Positions 40,465 through 52,317 of a stretch of DNA of 64,000 bases are shown piece by piece. This DNA is from Gamarada debralockiae (Eukaryota > Ascomycota > Leotiomycetes > Helotiales > Hyphodiscaceae). A program made the position numbers and the translations under genes. The notes under the pieces are model-generated. The model worked only from the letters and a program-made list of their open reading frames with translations, made no database searches and had not been told where the DNA came from. The stretch spans positions 1 through 64,000 of the forward strand of contig NXFV01000163.1 in NCBI GenBank assembly GCA_002803225.1. The letters are read 5' to 3'. Numbering within the stretch: the stretch's first letter is position 1; every line of letters begins with the position of its first letter.

Positions 40465-41416
40465 TTAACCACTGGACCCAGCAGCTGGGACGAGAGGAAG
40501 ATTCGTAGATTGTTTCCGTGGTCGGCCTCGTGACTTCGCGCCGCATGTTGAGATGTGCTGGGCAAATTCGTCGCGAGCGGTGAAGTGCCTGCTGCCACAT
40601 TGGCATACATAACTGTCGCACACGAATGGCTTCTTGCATTTTGGAAGGTGGCGCTTGAGGAAGTCATCTTTGCGCGAAGTTGCGTGGGAGCACCGGCACT
40701 GGTACCATCCCCGCGGGATCTGCCCCTGGGGCCCCGGCTTTTCGTGCACTTGTAACTCATGGCGATGACAATCCTTCTTACTTGAAGCCAAATAGTCACA
40801 AGATGCGCGCGAGCAACGGATCTTAGACGCGCCGCCGGCTCTGATTGATCTACGTCTGGGGTCAGAATGAGTGTTATTTGTGAGGATGGGATACCTGCCT
40901 GCTGGGATTGGGATTGCGGTCAATGGGAACGGGAGATAGGCCCTCACGACCAAAAGCTTGGCTTTGTGGGCTGGACTCTCCAAGGGTTAGCGCGGGCGTT
41001 GGCGCAGATGTTGATGCAAGGTTAGAGAGGTAGGCTGTGGAGATGACGATGGGCGACCCAATTGATGGGGAAGGGTAGATAGCAGAATCCGTCGAATACC
41101 AGCGACGATAATCCCAATTGCCGATATCCGCTTCACCAAGAGCTCCATCAATTACCTGCTGAATGGGAGAGCCGCTGTCAACTGGGGGGTATTGAAGTTC
41201 TAGGTTCTCGCATATAAGTACGGAATCATTGATTGTGCCAGGAAGTCCAGGAAGACCGGCATCAAACTGCTGCTCCACGGGGGGTTCCCAAAATGAAAAT
41301 GGATCAGTATCCCAACCAATGTGTCCATCAAAGGCAAAGTCTGGCCACGACGGGGAGGCTGGCTCGTTGAGAGAGCGCGACCACCCCTCGCCGGCAACTT
41401 CCGCCCTGCGTAGCAT
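40465..41416 (-). CDS. C2H2-type zinc-finger protein, probable transcription factor
   Basis: Two exons, 41416-40899 and 40855-40465, 302 residues in frame. Exon 1 codes an acidic, aromatic-rich region (SWPDFAFDGHIGWDTDPFSF) like an activation domain. Exon 2 codes Cys/His pairs: IRCSRASCDYLASSKKDCHR, RHELQVHEK, WYQCRCSHATSRKDDFLKRH, LPKC, and a last FVCDSYVCQC...HFTARDEFAQHIS with TCG. This fits fungal C2H2 proteins with irregular fingers. It ends with the AT-hook-like RGRPRK. The only junction that keeps the frame is a GC-AG intron (donor GCAGGT, 40856-40898, 43 bp); a GT donor 4 bp downstream shifts the frame. Confidence 0.75.
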
Positions 41417-42884
41417 GATTGGCTTGTGCTGTGTCCGAACTAGCCTAACGCCGTCATGGATGGAGTGTGGCTTATGCGGGGATGTGGCTCGGGAGTTGTG
41501 GCTCGGGAGCTATAAAAAGTGTGGCTGTGTGCTGTGGCTTTCGAGAGCTGTGGCTTGAAATGTCTGCCTCGAAATGGAGGCTCAAGAGTCCGCCCCGCGC
41601 TCGTCTTGCTGTTTCTCGGGTCAGCACGTGCCGCAGCAAGGGTAGTGTCGGGATCACATTTGAAGGCTCTTGAAATTGCCCAGATTGCTCAGAACAATGA
41701 GGTTTGAAGATGCAGTGTTTTGATCGCAATAATGACGATGGTTCTTGCCGCGGAGAACCTGGGAGCGGTTTTTGCAAATAGTGGTGCGGCAAAGGAAAAA
41801 AAGAAGAATTGTGGGTGGGCGAGCCCTATTTCAACTTTGAACTTCTTGTTGTTGCGGCCATTATTCTGCTGCGGCCATCTCTCTGAGCGAAACGAACAAC
41901 GAGAGTAAGGCTCTCACTGTTAATTTCATTGTGTTCTTGCTGGGGAAACTAGTCGACGCCTCGTACGTATCCCATCCTGTTCAGTGTTCCTGTGTCTTTG
42001 CAGCCAATCACAACTTCCCTCTCCCCTCTCCCCCTTTCCTGGCGTGTTTTGGGGCCACCCAACTTACCTTCAGAACAACCACCACAATGTCACTACCCAA
42101 TTGTATCTCAACGCAACCACCTTTGAAAAGTACCAAATAGGAGCACCAGAATTGAATGCAAAGATGCGAATACTACTGTTCTGGTGTATTCTAATTGATT
42201 TCAATTGTAGGGAGAGTTGTGTTTAAGCCGGCTAGGAATTCGAGTGATCAATGAATTCTAACGTAACGCTGACGATTGTCCACCGCAACTTGGGAATGAT
42301 TTGCCACCCATCCTCCAACGCCAGGGCATGGTCTGCCCTGGGGAATCTGGAGAGCAGCTGGCGCCGTTGAAGCCCTGCTTATTAAGAAGCGGGCGTTTTC
42401 AGGAACCTCCTACCCACACCCATGCCCCCTCACCGATAATATCTCTTCCAGTACTGTACAGTAGAAATCTTCCTATGGAACATCAAATGTGGGGATATGC
42501 TTAAACTAAGTATATTTGAATAACTAAACAATACAGTAACAAGCGATTAAATTTGAGCGATTAATTCCTGAACGATTAAACCAAGGCTGAAGGATTAAAA
42601 TGCTGGTTTTCTTCCCGGAAGGCCCGGATTCTCTTCCGAATCTTCGCATCTCTCAGCCTCCCTTACCATGAAAGGAGGTGAGGCCGAACTCAATGCAGAT
42701 AAAACAAGCTAAGCGAGTGATCAAATGAATCTCTCGTGGACAAAACGTGGCAGCCGTCTTGATATCTTATAAGGAGACAGAGCCTACTGTGCATATGCAA
42801 ATGAAAGGGGCTGGTGCGGAGCTTATACAACTTCATGACATATAAAAGAAAGTTGACCTCCTACAAAGTCTCCGAAAACGTTCC
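41417..42884. other. Intergenic, no gene recognised
   Basis: GTGGCTCGGGAG-like and GTGGCT words repeat at 41.46-41.57 kb, with GCTATAAAAAG (TATA-like, plus strand) near 41.51 kb. GCGGCCATTATT and GCGGCCATC at 41.86 kb echo the core of the 38-kb repeats. A palindromic GTACTGTACAGTA lies near 42.45 kb. Open frames are short and featureless. Confidence 0.4.
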
Positions 42885-43097
42885 TGATATGGATCACGTA
42901 ATAATATATAGCTTTCGAGTGACGACTGAAGAAATCGACGTCACGAACTCATCACGTTTACCACTTGACTCAATCTGTATATATGTACTCGGAGTTCTTG
43001 CTCTTTTCTCTTTTCTCTAACTTAGTATTCTCGTTATCCCGACCAGTTGGCTAGAGAATTGAGGTCGTTCCCCAGTGCTTTGGCTAGCGTAGTGACA
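42885..43097 (+). repeat. Solo or truncated LTR related to the gypsy LTR
   Basis: The right ~115 bp match the LTR at 639-886 well: a TATATATGTACTCG box, a TTCTTGCTCTTTTCTC tract, CTTAGTATTCTCGTTAT, CTAGAGAATTGAGGTCGTTC and the GTGACA end (43092-43097). The left part matches poorly, so the start (TGATATGG at 42885) is approximate. No element body is attached on either side. Confidence 0.6.
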
Positions 43098-43640
43098 CGC
43101 TTTTCTCTCAGCTCCCAACCTCTCGATGTTGGAAAGGCATTACCACTTCTCTTGTTAGGACGAGATGTAGCCTCAATATTCAGCACGCGTCTCCTAGAAC
43201 GCCAATACCAGCTCAAGACAAACATCACGCTTACGGTGGGAGACAAGACTTCCAATTTGAAAGCTCCAAACGTGCATAACATTGTACTCCTCCCGTCCTT
43301 AGTTGTTGCTGCTTGTCCCAAATACCTCCCTCCCCATTTATACTCATCCAACCCTTCCGAATCTTCTGCCAGGACCAGAAAGGAAATCCACCTCCACTAT
43401 CACCGCCTCGCATGCATCACCCAAGTCGGCAGCGTCTCTCTCCGACCCTCCAGCGTCGTTGAAGCTGCACTCACGCTCTCCCGTGCTTCACAGCCAGAGG
43501 AATCTTACATTCTTTTCCCGGTGGCGCAATAATCAAGATGCATGCATATAAATCCCTAGGCAAATAGATTAATAATACGGATTTCGACCCTTAGACCGAC
43601 GAGCAGAAGATCTTGCTCGTGTTCAGAGAGGAAATGAACT

Positions 43641-44197
43641 GCCCCTTTCCGCTACGCGCCGAAGGACGACTCTGCATTTGACGAACAGGATCTGACGTTT
43701 AGGTATGAAGAAAACCGAAGGAGGAAAGGATATGATTTACGATCCGAGGCTACTGTTTCTTCCTCGTAAGTATCGCTTTCTTTGGAAAACTTTTAAGGTG
43801 TAATATACAAAGTAGCAACGGTTGACAATGGGATGTAGGAAGTAAAACACTACTCAATGTCCTCCAACAAAAAATGTACGAGCATGATTGGATCAAGTCG
43901 CCGAAGGGAAGAGCGGACGAGGTGAAGTTGGATCCGATGTCGCTTTTCAATTGGAGATTGGAGTGTGCGGTTACGAGGGATGGGCTGGGCGAAGATGAGA
44001 TGTAGGATTTTGTGAGCTTGGAGAGCTCTTTTGGGAGGGAGTTGCGGGAGGGAATGAAGAAGGGGAAGATTAATGTTAATATGGCGATGGTGTCCATGGA
44101 GCGGTATGAGCGGTTAAGGGGCGTGCTGGCGAGAATTGGGATTGTGGGTGGTGGGGAGGATGGAAGGAGAGTGGAGATGGGAAGCGTCAAGGACTAG
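43641..44197 (+). pseudogene. Unidentified gene remnant with internal stop
   Basis: Coding-like segments: FRYAPKDDSAFDEQDLTFRY, NRRRKGYDLRSEATVSS, then a probable intron (GTAAGT near 43767) and VLQQKMYEHDWIKSPKGRAD, EVKLDPMSLFNWRLECAVTR. A TAG at 44003-44005 interrupts, followed by DFVSLESSFGRELREGMKKG, INVNMAMVSMERYERLRGVL and a stop at 44195. The two blocks do not join in phase at the best splice sites, and the TAG lies inside the good frame, so two lesions are likely. I do not recognise the family. Confidence 0.5.
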
Positions 44198-45292
44198 GGA
44201 AGGAAAAGCTCCGGAATATGATCGGGGTATGGGAGAAAAAGGACAGGAAAATGAGAAGCAACGGGGTGATGAGAAACGATGGGGGGATGCGAAACAACGC
44301 GAGGAAGAATGGCGGCGGGAGGATTAGAGACGACGGGAAGAGGAATATAGGGCCGGCAATCGTAATCGGACATGGAGGAACTTGAAAAGGAACCCATTAA
44401 GGCTTTGAAGAGGGGATTTTTGAAGAGGAAACATGCCAAGGAAGATGGCGAGAAAGGGACCTGGGATGCAGCGCCGCCTCCATGAGATCAAGAAAAGATG
44501 AATGGCACTGATGATGAGGATGGGGAGCCGAGCGAGTAATCCTCCTACAACCGCGCCAATATTGAAGCCCCTCGTCAGTGCAATTTGCTTCTGAGACAAA
44601 GCTGGCCTTGCTTATACAGCCGTCATATTTCAGGGCCAGCTAAGGCCTTAGGAGAATCCCTTCCTCCGTGCAATCCCTCTGCTGTATGAATCTGGCTGAT
44701 GACCGGCTGGCACACCGGCCACTTCAAGCCCACTCTACTAGTAGCTTGCCACCGAGTCTAATTCTCCGCATTACTTGTATACTTCTCAGCTCATTTAGAG
44801 CTATCTGCAAGTTCTGTCCTGATGGATAGAAGAGTTTGTATCTGACATTCTAGTTCATACGGCGGCGGCATACAGTCGACGTATGACAGCCAGGTGCAAT
44901 CGCTCGACTGAACTGGATGAGTAATATTTTACATGCCATTGCCGATTGTAATTGTCGATCGGAACTTTCCAGAGTAAATACAGATTGAGCTTTTCGGTAA
45001 AGAGATTTCTCAGTCCACTTGAGCGGATACCTCGTACATAAATCTTTCCGATTGAATTCCCAATAGTCGGCGTGACAAAGTCTTACATTCATACCCATAA
45101 CATCGTATCATATCCTATCATAGCGATCGTATCAATATCATATCGTTTCATCAAATATTCCCAAAGACAAAAGAACACCGCGCTATGATTCCCCTCCTTT
45201 CTTTCGAATTTCCAAATTCCCATTCGATGCGGTTCCGTTGACCCGTCTTCTGTAGTACAATACTCGTTGCAAAATCCACGAGAACGAGGATC
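44198..45292. other. Purine-rich stretch and intergenic DNA
   Basis: From 44.2 to 44.45 kb the plus strand is very purine-rich and would code Glu/Lys/Arg repeats (EKGQENEKQRGDEKRWGDAK) but is interrupted by stops. It may continue the preceding remnant. Nothing is recognised from 44.6 to 45.29 kb. Confidence 0.4.
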
Positions 45293-47720
45293 TCAAAGGC
45301 CTTCCGCAGCCTCACTCAAAACATTCAGCAAGCTAACTGCGGCTCCTCCAATGCTAGCCGCAGTAAGGTTCTCCTTCCACCTACTCTTCGGCTTCTCTTT
45401 CTCTCTATGACTATCCCTATCTCTGTGATCGCCTCTTTCCCTGTCTCGATCGCGGTCTCTCGACCTTGGTGGTGAAGAATGCCGTCGCCTTGGCTCCCTG
45501 TCCCTATCTCTCCCCTCCCCTCGGCTTTTTGAGGGATAGAACATCGGTCCCTGCTGACCACCGGGTTGGGGTGAAGTAGGGATCCAAATCCCACCCTGCG
45601 ATCCCTGTGGCGGAGGCTGCGGCATCCACATAGGCTGGTTTTGCGAAACAGGCGACCACGCTGGACTTGGTGGTGCTACAGGCTGGCCAAACGGATTCGG
45701 GTATCCGGTGTTAGGGGAGTGCGTGTAATTTGGATAGGACCGATGTTCTTTGTATCGCGGCCGGCGTTTTTGGTGGTGGTCTGAGTCCGAGGAATGGTGG
45801 TCAGACTCTGAGGATGGTGTGTCGCGACCTCCTCTAGCACGAGTTTGTTGGACGGGTGCTGGAATTGGGATGGAAATGGGGCGAGGCGGCTGTGGTGGTG
45901 GAATGTCGGATTGAGGAGGTGGGGGAGGGTGGTTGCGTCGATGGCGGGCAGCGCGGAGTTCGTGGGAGCGGGCCGCGAGAGATTGGATCTCGGCGCGGGA
46001 GAGGATACCAAGGACTGCTACGAAGTCGGGACGTCTGCAAAGGGATTAGTAAAGTCGAATATGTTTGTATGAGACTAGCCACCTACGCTTCGTATCGTCT
46101 TCGATCTTGGTCGAGGACCTCTGGTGATACAAGATGTCGGCTGATTTTAGTCCACTTCGCGTCAGGTGGGATCTCGTTCCCCTGAGCATCAGGGGCTAAG
46201 CGAGGAGGCTCTGGCCTGGGGCTTGTGCTAAGTCGATCGTTTGCATTGGGAATGGGGATTGCACCAGGTCGAGAAGGCGAGGCGCCGGACTCTGGTTGCT
46301 TCTTCGGTCGATAGGCCATAGACCGTGGTACAACATTGTCGTCAATGAACGAACCCTGGCTGCTTTTAAAGCTCGTTGGGGATCCAGGTGGTCGCATCAT
46401 CAAAGCCTGACTTTGCGCAATCAATTCGCTAGTTTTGATAATTTGGCCAGCAGAAGGAGACTTCGATCGTTTTGTCGTCTCGTCCGATTCAGACTCCTCG
46501 TCAGATGATCCGTCAGTATTGATGTAATAATCCTTCTTTTCGTCTAATGTAATGAGTTTTGGTTTTGCCACTGGTGATAATTGATGTTGACTACCACCAC
46601 TTCTTCTCCTCTCTTTCGCTGGTTCTTGGCCTGGAATTTCCCTGCGTTTCTATCAGCTTTACGTCTCTCAAACCTTTCAGAAAAGGATAAATACGCACAA
46701 CTGCCTCTGCGAGACCCCATCTCTCCTAGTCTCAGGTTTCGGCCTTTCCAGCTTCATCGATTGCGGAAACTTCATATTATCCTCTCGAATAACCATCTCC
46801 TTCGCACCACTATCATCCGTCGCCGTATTCAGAGATTCAAAGGATGGTGGAACATCCTCAGATGAGACCGACGGGCCAGACGGGGCAGTTTCGACTGATT
46901 GGAGCCAACGCTCTGTATTCGCGCCCACTGGGGAAGGAGGCAGTTTGGGATCCGTTGGTACCTCACTCAAAAGTCCCTTTTGATCGATTTCACGAATGTA
47001 GGCTCGTAAGACATCCTAAGAGACCTGATTAATACAACCACGTCTAAAGTTGGTGCGGGGACAAACCTTATGTTGCTGCAAAACATCACTTGAGAATCCT
47101 TCCGCAACGAGTTCCCGTCTGAATTGCTTCCATACCTCCTTGTCGTCATCATCGTAATTCGTCATCACACTCCCAGATCTCTGCGTTATCCGCGCTGCAA
47201 TATTATCCACCTTGTCCAATATAACATCCAATTGTCCTCCGTGATTATCCAGTGTCGTTGCGAGCTTCCCGGACTGATGTAATTGAATCGTGTCCAAGAA
47301 CAATGTCAAGCTAGTCTTATGGCTGATCAACTTCACCCGTACGTCGCCTAACTGATCCATCTCATTACTTCCAAACCGCACTTTATCCCACAATATCCTC
47401 GCAGAGATAGGACTACCCCCTGCGCTACCATTATCTGCCAGTCTTCCATACTTCATAATCAACCCATCGAGTTGTCGGAGTGTGTAATCGCAGTCCCCGA
47501 TTATGGGAGCCAGTTGTCGACCCCATATTGACTGATCCTTATTCAGAGGGGAGTCGGGAGCTTCGACTTCGTATTTTAGGTGTCGCAGAACTGTGTGGAG
47601 GTCTCGGACTTCGCGCGATATCTCATCGTACTCCCCTCCTGCGTCACGGCATTTTCGGTACAAGGCTTTGCAGAAGGTAACGACGATGATGATATCTGAG
47701 GGTGATGCGCCGAAACTCAT
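45293..47720 (-). CDS. DUF8035-like fungal protein with helical N-terminus and RD/RS-rich tail
   Basis: Four exons, 47720-47067, 47015-46699, 46641-46087 and 46034-45293, 755 residues with the frame kept. The N-terminal ~220 residues are helical (FGASPSDIIIVVTFCKALYR, EYDEISREVRDLHTVLRHLK), like the N-terminal regions of fungal STAND-type proteins. A Pro/Ser-rich middle, then a conserved core (PDAQGNEIPPDAKWTKISRH, LVSPEVLDQDRRRYEARPDF, VAVLGILSRAEIQSLAARS) follow. The C-terminus is Pro/Gln-rich, then has an Arg/Asp-alternating tract (RSRDRDRDRERGDHRDRDSH), and ends with a short hydrophobic helix (AASIGGAAVSLLNVLSEA). I recall such proteins as conserved in Pezizomycotina under DUF8035; that name is from memory. 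Function unknown; the RD tract hints at RNA or protein-assembly roles. Confidence 0.78.
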
Positions 47721-48397
47721 TTCGTCTGTATATTTGGAGGAGGTAGTGAAGTAAGGAGAGCTATTGGGAACTCATGTTGCTGCGCCAAGTAGGTTGGGGT
47801 CCGTTCGTGATTAATCTGCTTGCTGATTGAGCGTCTCGTATGTAGCACTGTAGCGCTGACTTTTCGTGTCGTCGACCGGCGGCGCGATGCGAACTCACCC
47901 CGCAAATAAATGTCTTGGTATTATAAATAATAAAAGGTAGAGGGTATATAGAACACGGGAGAAAGCAAGATGGGGAAAAGGAATTATGAGGAGAAGATGG
48001 AGGGAGAGAAGGCTGTAGAGCTGAAAAATAGGTAACGATCAAAGTGTGACGTCGCGGGAAGCAGGCGCTGTGCATCGGGCTAGAACCTCCACTCACCACC
48101 TGCAATCAAGAAAGTGGAGAATAAGACAGGGCGGTTGAATGTCCGGGCTGGGGTGAGCGCTGTCGACTGGTAACGAACGTCGTGGCGCAGTGCATACCCA
48201 CTGGAAAAGCCTGTGCGAAGCCTCAGCCTCGAACCATGAGGCGCTCGGTTTCATAGGATCGCTAAAAGGGTTGGGAGGGGCAAGAAGATTATAGAAGGCT
48301 TCTGTATGGTTGATGCATGACGCTACTGCATGTTCAGTGGCTAGAATCGGGGATATCTGAAAGGTTTTCTTGTTGACCGAGTACGGCTCAATAATCG
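47721..48397. other. Upstream region of the DUF8035-like gene
   Basis: Probable promoter and leader, about 680 bp, without a recognisable gene. A minus-strand open frame at 47761-48105 lacks motifs. Confidence 0.45.
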
Positions 48398-48745
48398 TTC
48401 AAATGGGTTGAGTAATTGAAATCTGATGGAACATTTACCCTTGAGCGACGGGAAAATTAGATGGACAAATTTGTGAGTAAGGTGAATAAGTGGAATTCGT
48501 TCAGATGGGTTGAGTAGTTGATATCGGATACGCTCAAGGTAGAATACTTTGCGGGCAAGGTAAACGAGTTGAAATCATTCAAATGAGGCGAGCAATTGAA
48601 ATCTGATGGAACATATATCCTTGAGCGAGGGAAACAACAGATGCATAACTTTGCAGGAAAGAAGAACGAGCTGGATCTTTCAAATGGGTTGCGCAATTGA
48701 TGTCTGATGGAATAGTTGCCCTTAAGTCGACCGAAACAGACGCTT
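48398..48745. repeat. Degenerate tandem repeat, about 100-bp units
   Basis: Four units start with TTCAAATGGGTTGAGTAATT-like sequence at 48398, 48500, 48578 and 48679. Each continues with a version of GAAATCTGATGGAACAT, CCTTGAGCGA and a GxAAxGTGAATAAG / GTAAACGAG piece. Spacing is 102, 78 and 101 bp, so unit 2 has a deletion. No stop-free frame runs through all units, so it is not a coding repeat. Confidence 0.75.
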
Positions 48746-49122
48746 TGGATGTCCAGATTAAAACCTTCGAGTTCGATTGTTGATTCAGAGTCAGCGATTT
48801 GGTCTAGGGGGTTTCGCTAAAGGTTAAAATCGCTGAAACTAGAATGAGGCATTGAAATCTTGTATCCCAATTAATACGTGCAGGACTTTGAGGGCAAGAA
48901 AAGGAAGCTTTGGAGGAGGCTGGTATTCTGGCTCAAACGTAGACTCAATTGCTGGCTTAGTTTGAATGACTCGAAATTGAGATGTGACATTAGACGTCTT
49001 ACAATCGCTGATTTGAAATGGGCGATTCAGGATGCCCGGGTCCATGGGTTTTCTAATCGCTGGTTTGAAGTGAAGGTTCGGGAATATCAAATATCAATCA
49101 TACATTGATATAACGGTTCTCT
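48746..49122. other. Short intergenic region before the utp8 stop
   Basis: Probably the utp8 3' flank. AT-balanced, no motif seen except GCTGATTTGAAATG / GCTGGTTTGAAGTG echoes at 49.01 and 49.06 kb. Confidence 0.4.
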
Positions 49123-51938
49123 CTATATGATGATTCTCTCCAGCGAGTACTTCCCAACCTTTTGACTCTTCAGGTGTCCAATATCTCTGCGAGTACGTTC
49201 GTGAATTTCCCCTCCCGCCCCCACTTTGAGAACTGAGATCTGTTGGTCCGCTTTCAATCCCAGCGGCAAAGTCTTCATGTCATGCTCCGTCGATGGCAGT
49301 AGAACCGGCTTCGTACTCCGTTTCTTCATTCCTTTCGGTTTGGGACCTGTGTTTGGAATGCCTCCCTGAACAGAATCTCCATATCGTATCATCTCTGATG
49401 TTAAGCCTCGCAGATATGCTGCCTCTTCAATCCCTTCCAGCGCTGCGCTTACTTCAAGTTTGAGGCTGGCGATGAGTTCTTCCGCCTCAAATGGGTCGCC
49501 ATTGACCAATCTAGCATCTCCAGATAGCCAACCACCGGCGCCAACAGCATCGATGCAATTGTTGAGTAGGTTGGAGATGAGGACGATCGAGTTATCGGGG
49601 ATATCGGCTTCCTCGTCGATGATATCCGATTGTTCGGCATCGAGATATCTTGTAGTCCATGCTCCTCGTGCCAGCTCAAATCTGAGTAGATAGATCAGAG
49701 CCACAACTTGCTGCGTCGAAAACGTCGTTTGCAAAGCGTAGACAATGCTACTTGTTGGACATGTGTAAAGCTTGGAAAGAGCTAAACTCAATGCCTCCCC
49801 TCGTACCCCAGATCCCGGTCCTAGTTGATACTCCGCCAATGCCAGATCAGCCTCCGCCTCAGCTTCCAGCTTCTCGACTTGTTCCTCAACATCACCGTTC
49901 GTGAGCTCTGTATCTTCCCCGTTTGTGAGCAGCTTCTGCATCGCTTGCGAATTGTCTCCAAGTAGCTCTAGGCTCTGCATCAGATATCGTATCGCGCTCA
50001 GAAGCTCTGCTGCATCCAGAAAATTCTTTGCTATAAGCATATAAAGTAAATCCATGTCTCGATCCATTTCAACCACAGCGTCAACCAGTTTCCCAGAAGG
50101 AAGCGTGTCAAAGGGAGATTTTCGAATCTGTTCCCTGAGAGCGGACTCAATATTGGAAACTGTCACGTTGCCAGTTCGTAACAGCCACGTGAATGTGTTG
50201 GTTGCGTAAAATGAGATCGAGAGTCTGTATTCGTTCACGTCGTCTTCTTGTGACCAGGAAAAGATCTTGCTTATTACGTAAATAATCCATCGCCGGTTGA
50301 TATCAGCAGATGATTGCGGGAACTTGGTCTTCCTAGGGATGTTGGTTCCATTGATAAGTGGCTTTCCTGGAGTTGGATTTTCTGCCATGTGTGCAAACTT
50401 GTCGGCGATCAGGGAGTCGAATTCTAGGGCATCGCCATTGGCGAATGCTTCTTCCAACGGCCTTATCTGCTCCGTCCATGATTCTTCTCCGTCAACAAGC
50501 GAACCTGGTAAATATGCTTCCATCGTCGATAACCCAACCTCTCGGTTCTCCTCAGCACGGCCTGGACGTACTTGGCCGGGAATTACGCAACCAAGAGAGT
50601 CAATCAGAAGACCAGCTGCCTGGCCCTTGCCTTGACTCTCTATCTGAATCCCAACAAGGTCATTGCCTAGAATTCCGACAGCTGTGCCAAGCTTGGGAAA
50701 ATATGACACAAGGTTGCATTCGTGAGAGGATGTTCCGTTCGTCTCCTCGGCATCCACTCGTTTTCGCTTCAACTTGTTGGAGCTCGATCTGCCATCAATC
50801 TGACTTGACGCCAGTATAGATTGGAATTTTGGATTGTAGACATTAAGGGAGCCGTTTGACGATGCCAAGATAGACGTGCTTGAGAGCCTGAGGAATGACT
50901 GCGCCCCTAGAGACCGTATTTGAGAAATCTCTTTCGGGAGTGTGTCGCTCAAGTCGAATGTCGTCAATCTACCTTTAGATAGTTGCAGCAGAGTTCCAGA
51001 AGAAACTTGTAGACTGAAGGTTGCCTTTGGTGAGAAGTGTTTGGGAGAGGGAAGGATCACAGTCAACAGAGACTCTACTGAGTGCTTCATCCCATTCGAG
51101 TGATTGGCAGATCTTCTTGGCAATGTCACAATATGTATGGTCCTCGACGAGGTGGATCTGGTGATGATGACTAGGACGTCTGGGTTGAAGCCATCTTCAG
51201 ATATTTCTTGTTGGAATGAGGCGAAAACATCTTGTCGGCCTTTGAGTATACCTTGACTTGCCGCGTGGGCATTGGTAAGGTGTGCGAATTCGACTGAGGC
51301 TTCTGGGGTCGGCGGTGTAGAGTCTCGGTAGAGAGCTGTAGCTGGAGAGGTCCATTTCTCTTGGAGGTTTCCACCATCAAAACATTGTATTTCTCCATCT
51401 TCCTTAACAACAAGAAGATCCGATGTGTTTTCAGTTACGTCGGATCCGCGGGTTGCTGTAATTGTTCCCATAAACACGATTTGATTCTTGGAATCCGCTA
51501 CTTTCTGGGTAGTCGTCGATGAGCTGTTCGACAGTCCCTCGATATTCTCAGAGAACAGAGTAATCTGTGGTTGTGATCCAGCGGTTGAGACATACGTCCG
51601 TCGTTCGACCTTGCTTTTCGAGATTTTTGCTCGCAGAGACGTAGGAGGGCAGGTAAAGGATGTTTGCGGGGGTAGCGCATATGAGGTGATGAGTCTTGAA
51701 GAGGATATCTAGAGGCGCATTAGATCATGCTTGGGTATAGCTTCAGTGCACTGCTCACATCGTATAAATTCACTCCCTCTCCATCCACTCCCACCACCAG
51801 CTCTGATCTTTTTCTCTTCTTCGACCCTGGCGCCCCTCCAAGAACCTCTCCCACAACATATCGGCCATTCGAATGGTCAATCGGTCGCGGCAGGGGGGCC
51901 ACAACGTATGGGGCCTGCATTGAGAACCTGGAAGACAT
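49123..51938 (-). CDS. utp8: U3 snoRNP-associated protein Utp8-like
   Basis: Two exons (51938-51759, 51708-49123), 921 residues, with a GTGAGC-CTCTAG intron. The N-terminus (YVVAPLPRPIDHSNGRYVVG, VVGVDGEGVNLYDISSRLIT, SYALPPQTSFTCPP) is the typical opening of the Utp8 beta-propeller. WD-like strands follow to about residue 500 (FSLQVSSGTLLQLSKGRLTT, GSLNVYNPKFQSIL), then a helical C-terminal half ending in a basic KPKGMKKRSTKP region. Utp8 belongs to the t-UTP/UtpA complex that starts 18S pre-rRNA processing in the nucleolus; in yeast it also acts in tRNA export. Family assignment is from N-terminal and overall pattern. Head to head with elg1, start codons 380 bp apart. Confidence 0.85.
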
Positions 51939-52317
51939 CTTAAAAAGCTGTCATGAAGTAATCCTGCGTTGACCTCAAATATTTGCTCTTTTTTGCGTTC
52001 TGCTAGGGAATTATTTTGAATCACTAAAAAAGTTGGCGGAAAGATTGCAGGGGGGTTCGCACTAGCTACGGCGGCCGAGGCCCGATTCACTAAACGCGTC
52101 TTTCCATTCCCACGAGCTGCATCCGACCCGCGACCAAAGTTTTATACACCTCTCAAACTGACCTTCACGTCCCAGAACTTTGGGGCAACTGTCCTCTCCT
52201 TTCACTATCACACATCTGAATCGAACTCCGAACTTTATCCGGCATGAAATCGTCAAAATCGAGTTTGCAGAACGCGTGAACATCGCGCGTTCTGTAGATA
52301 TTCCTCCAAGAACACGG
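51939..52317. promoter_or_regulatory. Bidirectional promoter between utp8 and elg1
   Basis: About 380 bp separate the two start codons. TGGCGG, GGGGGGTTCGC and a palindromic CGGCCG lie in the centre, with TGACCTCAAATA near the utp8 side. Specific factors cannot be assigned. Confidence 0.55.

Noticed and set aside
43047..43532. 161-codon plus-strand frame
   Set aside because: It begins inside the LTR fragment and has no motif or typical composition.
45834..46185. Frames of 75-111 codons on both strands within the DUF8035-like gene
   Set aside because: They lie over its exons 3-4 and reflect base bias rather than separate genes.
48120..48260. tRNA-like boxes (TGGCGCAGTG, and CCTCGAACC on the other strand)
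   Set aside because: The A-box and B-box are on opposite strands and no cloverleaf can be drawn.
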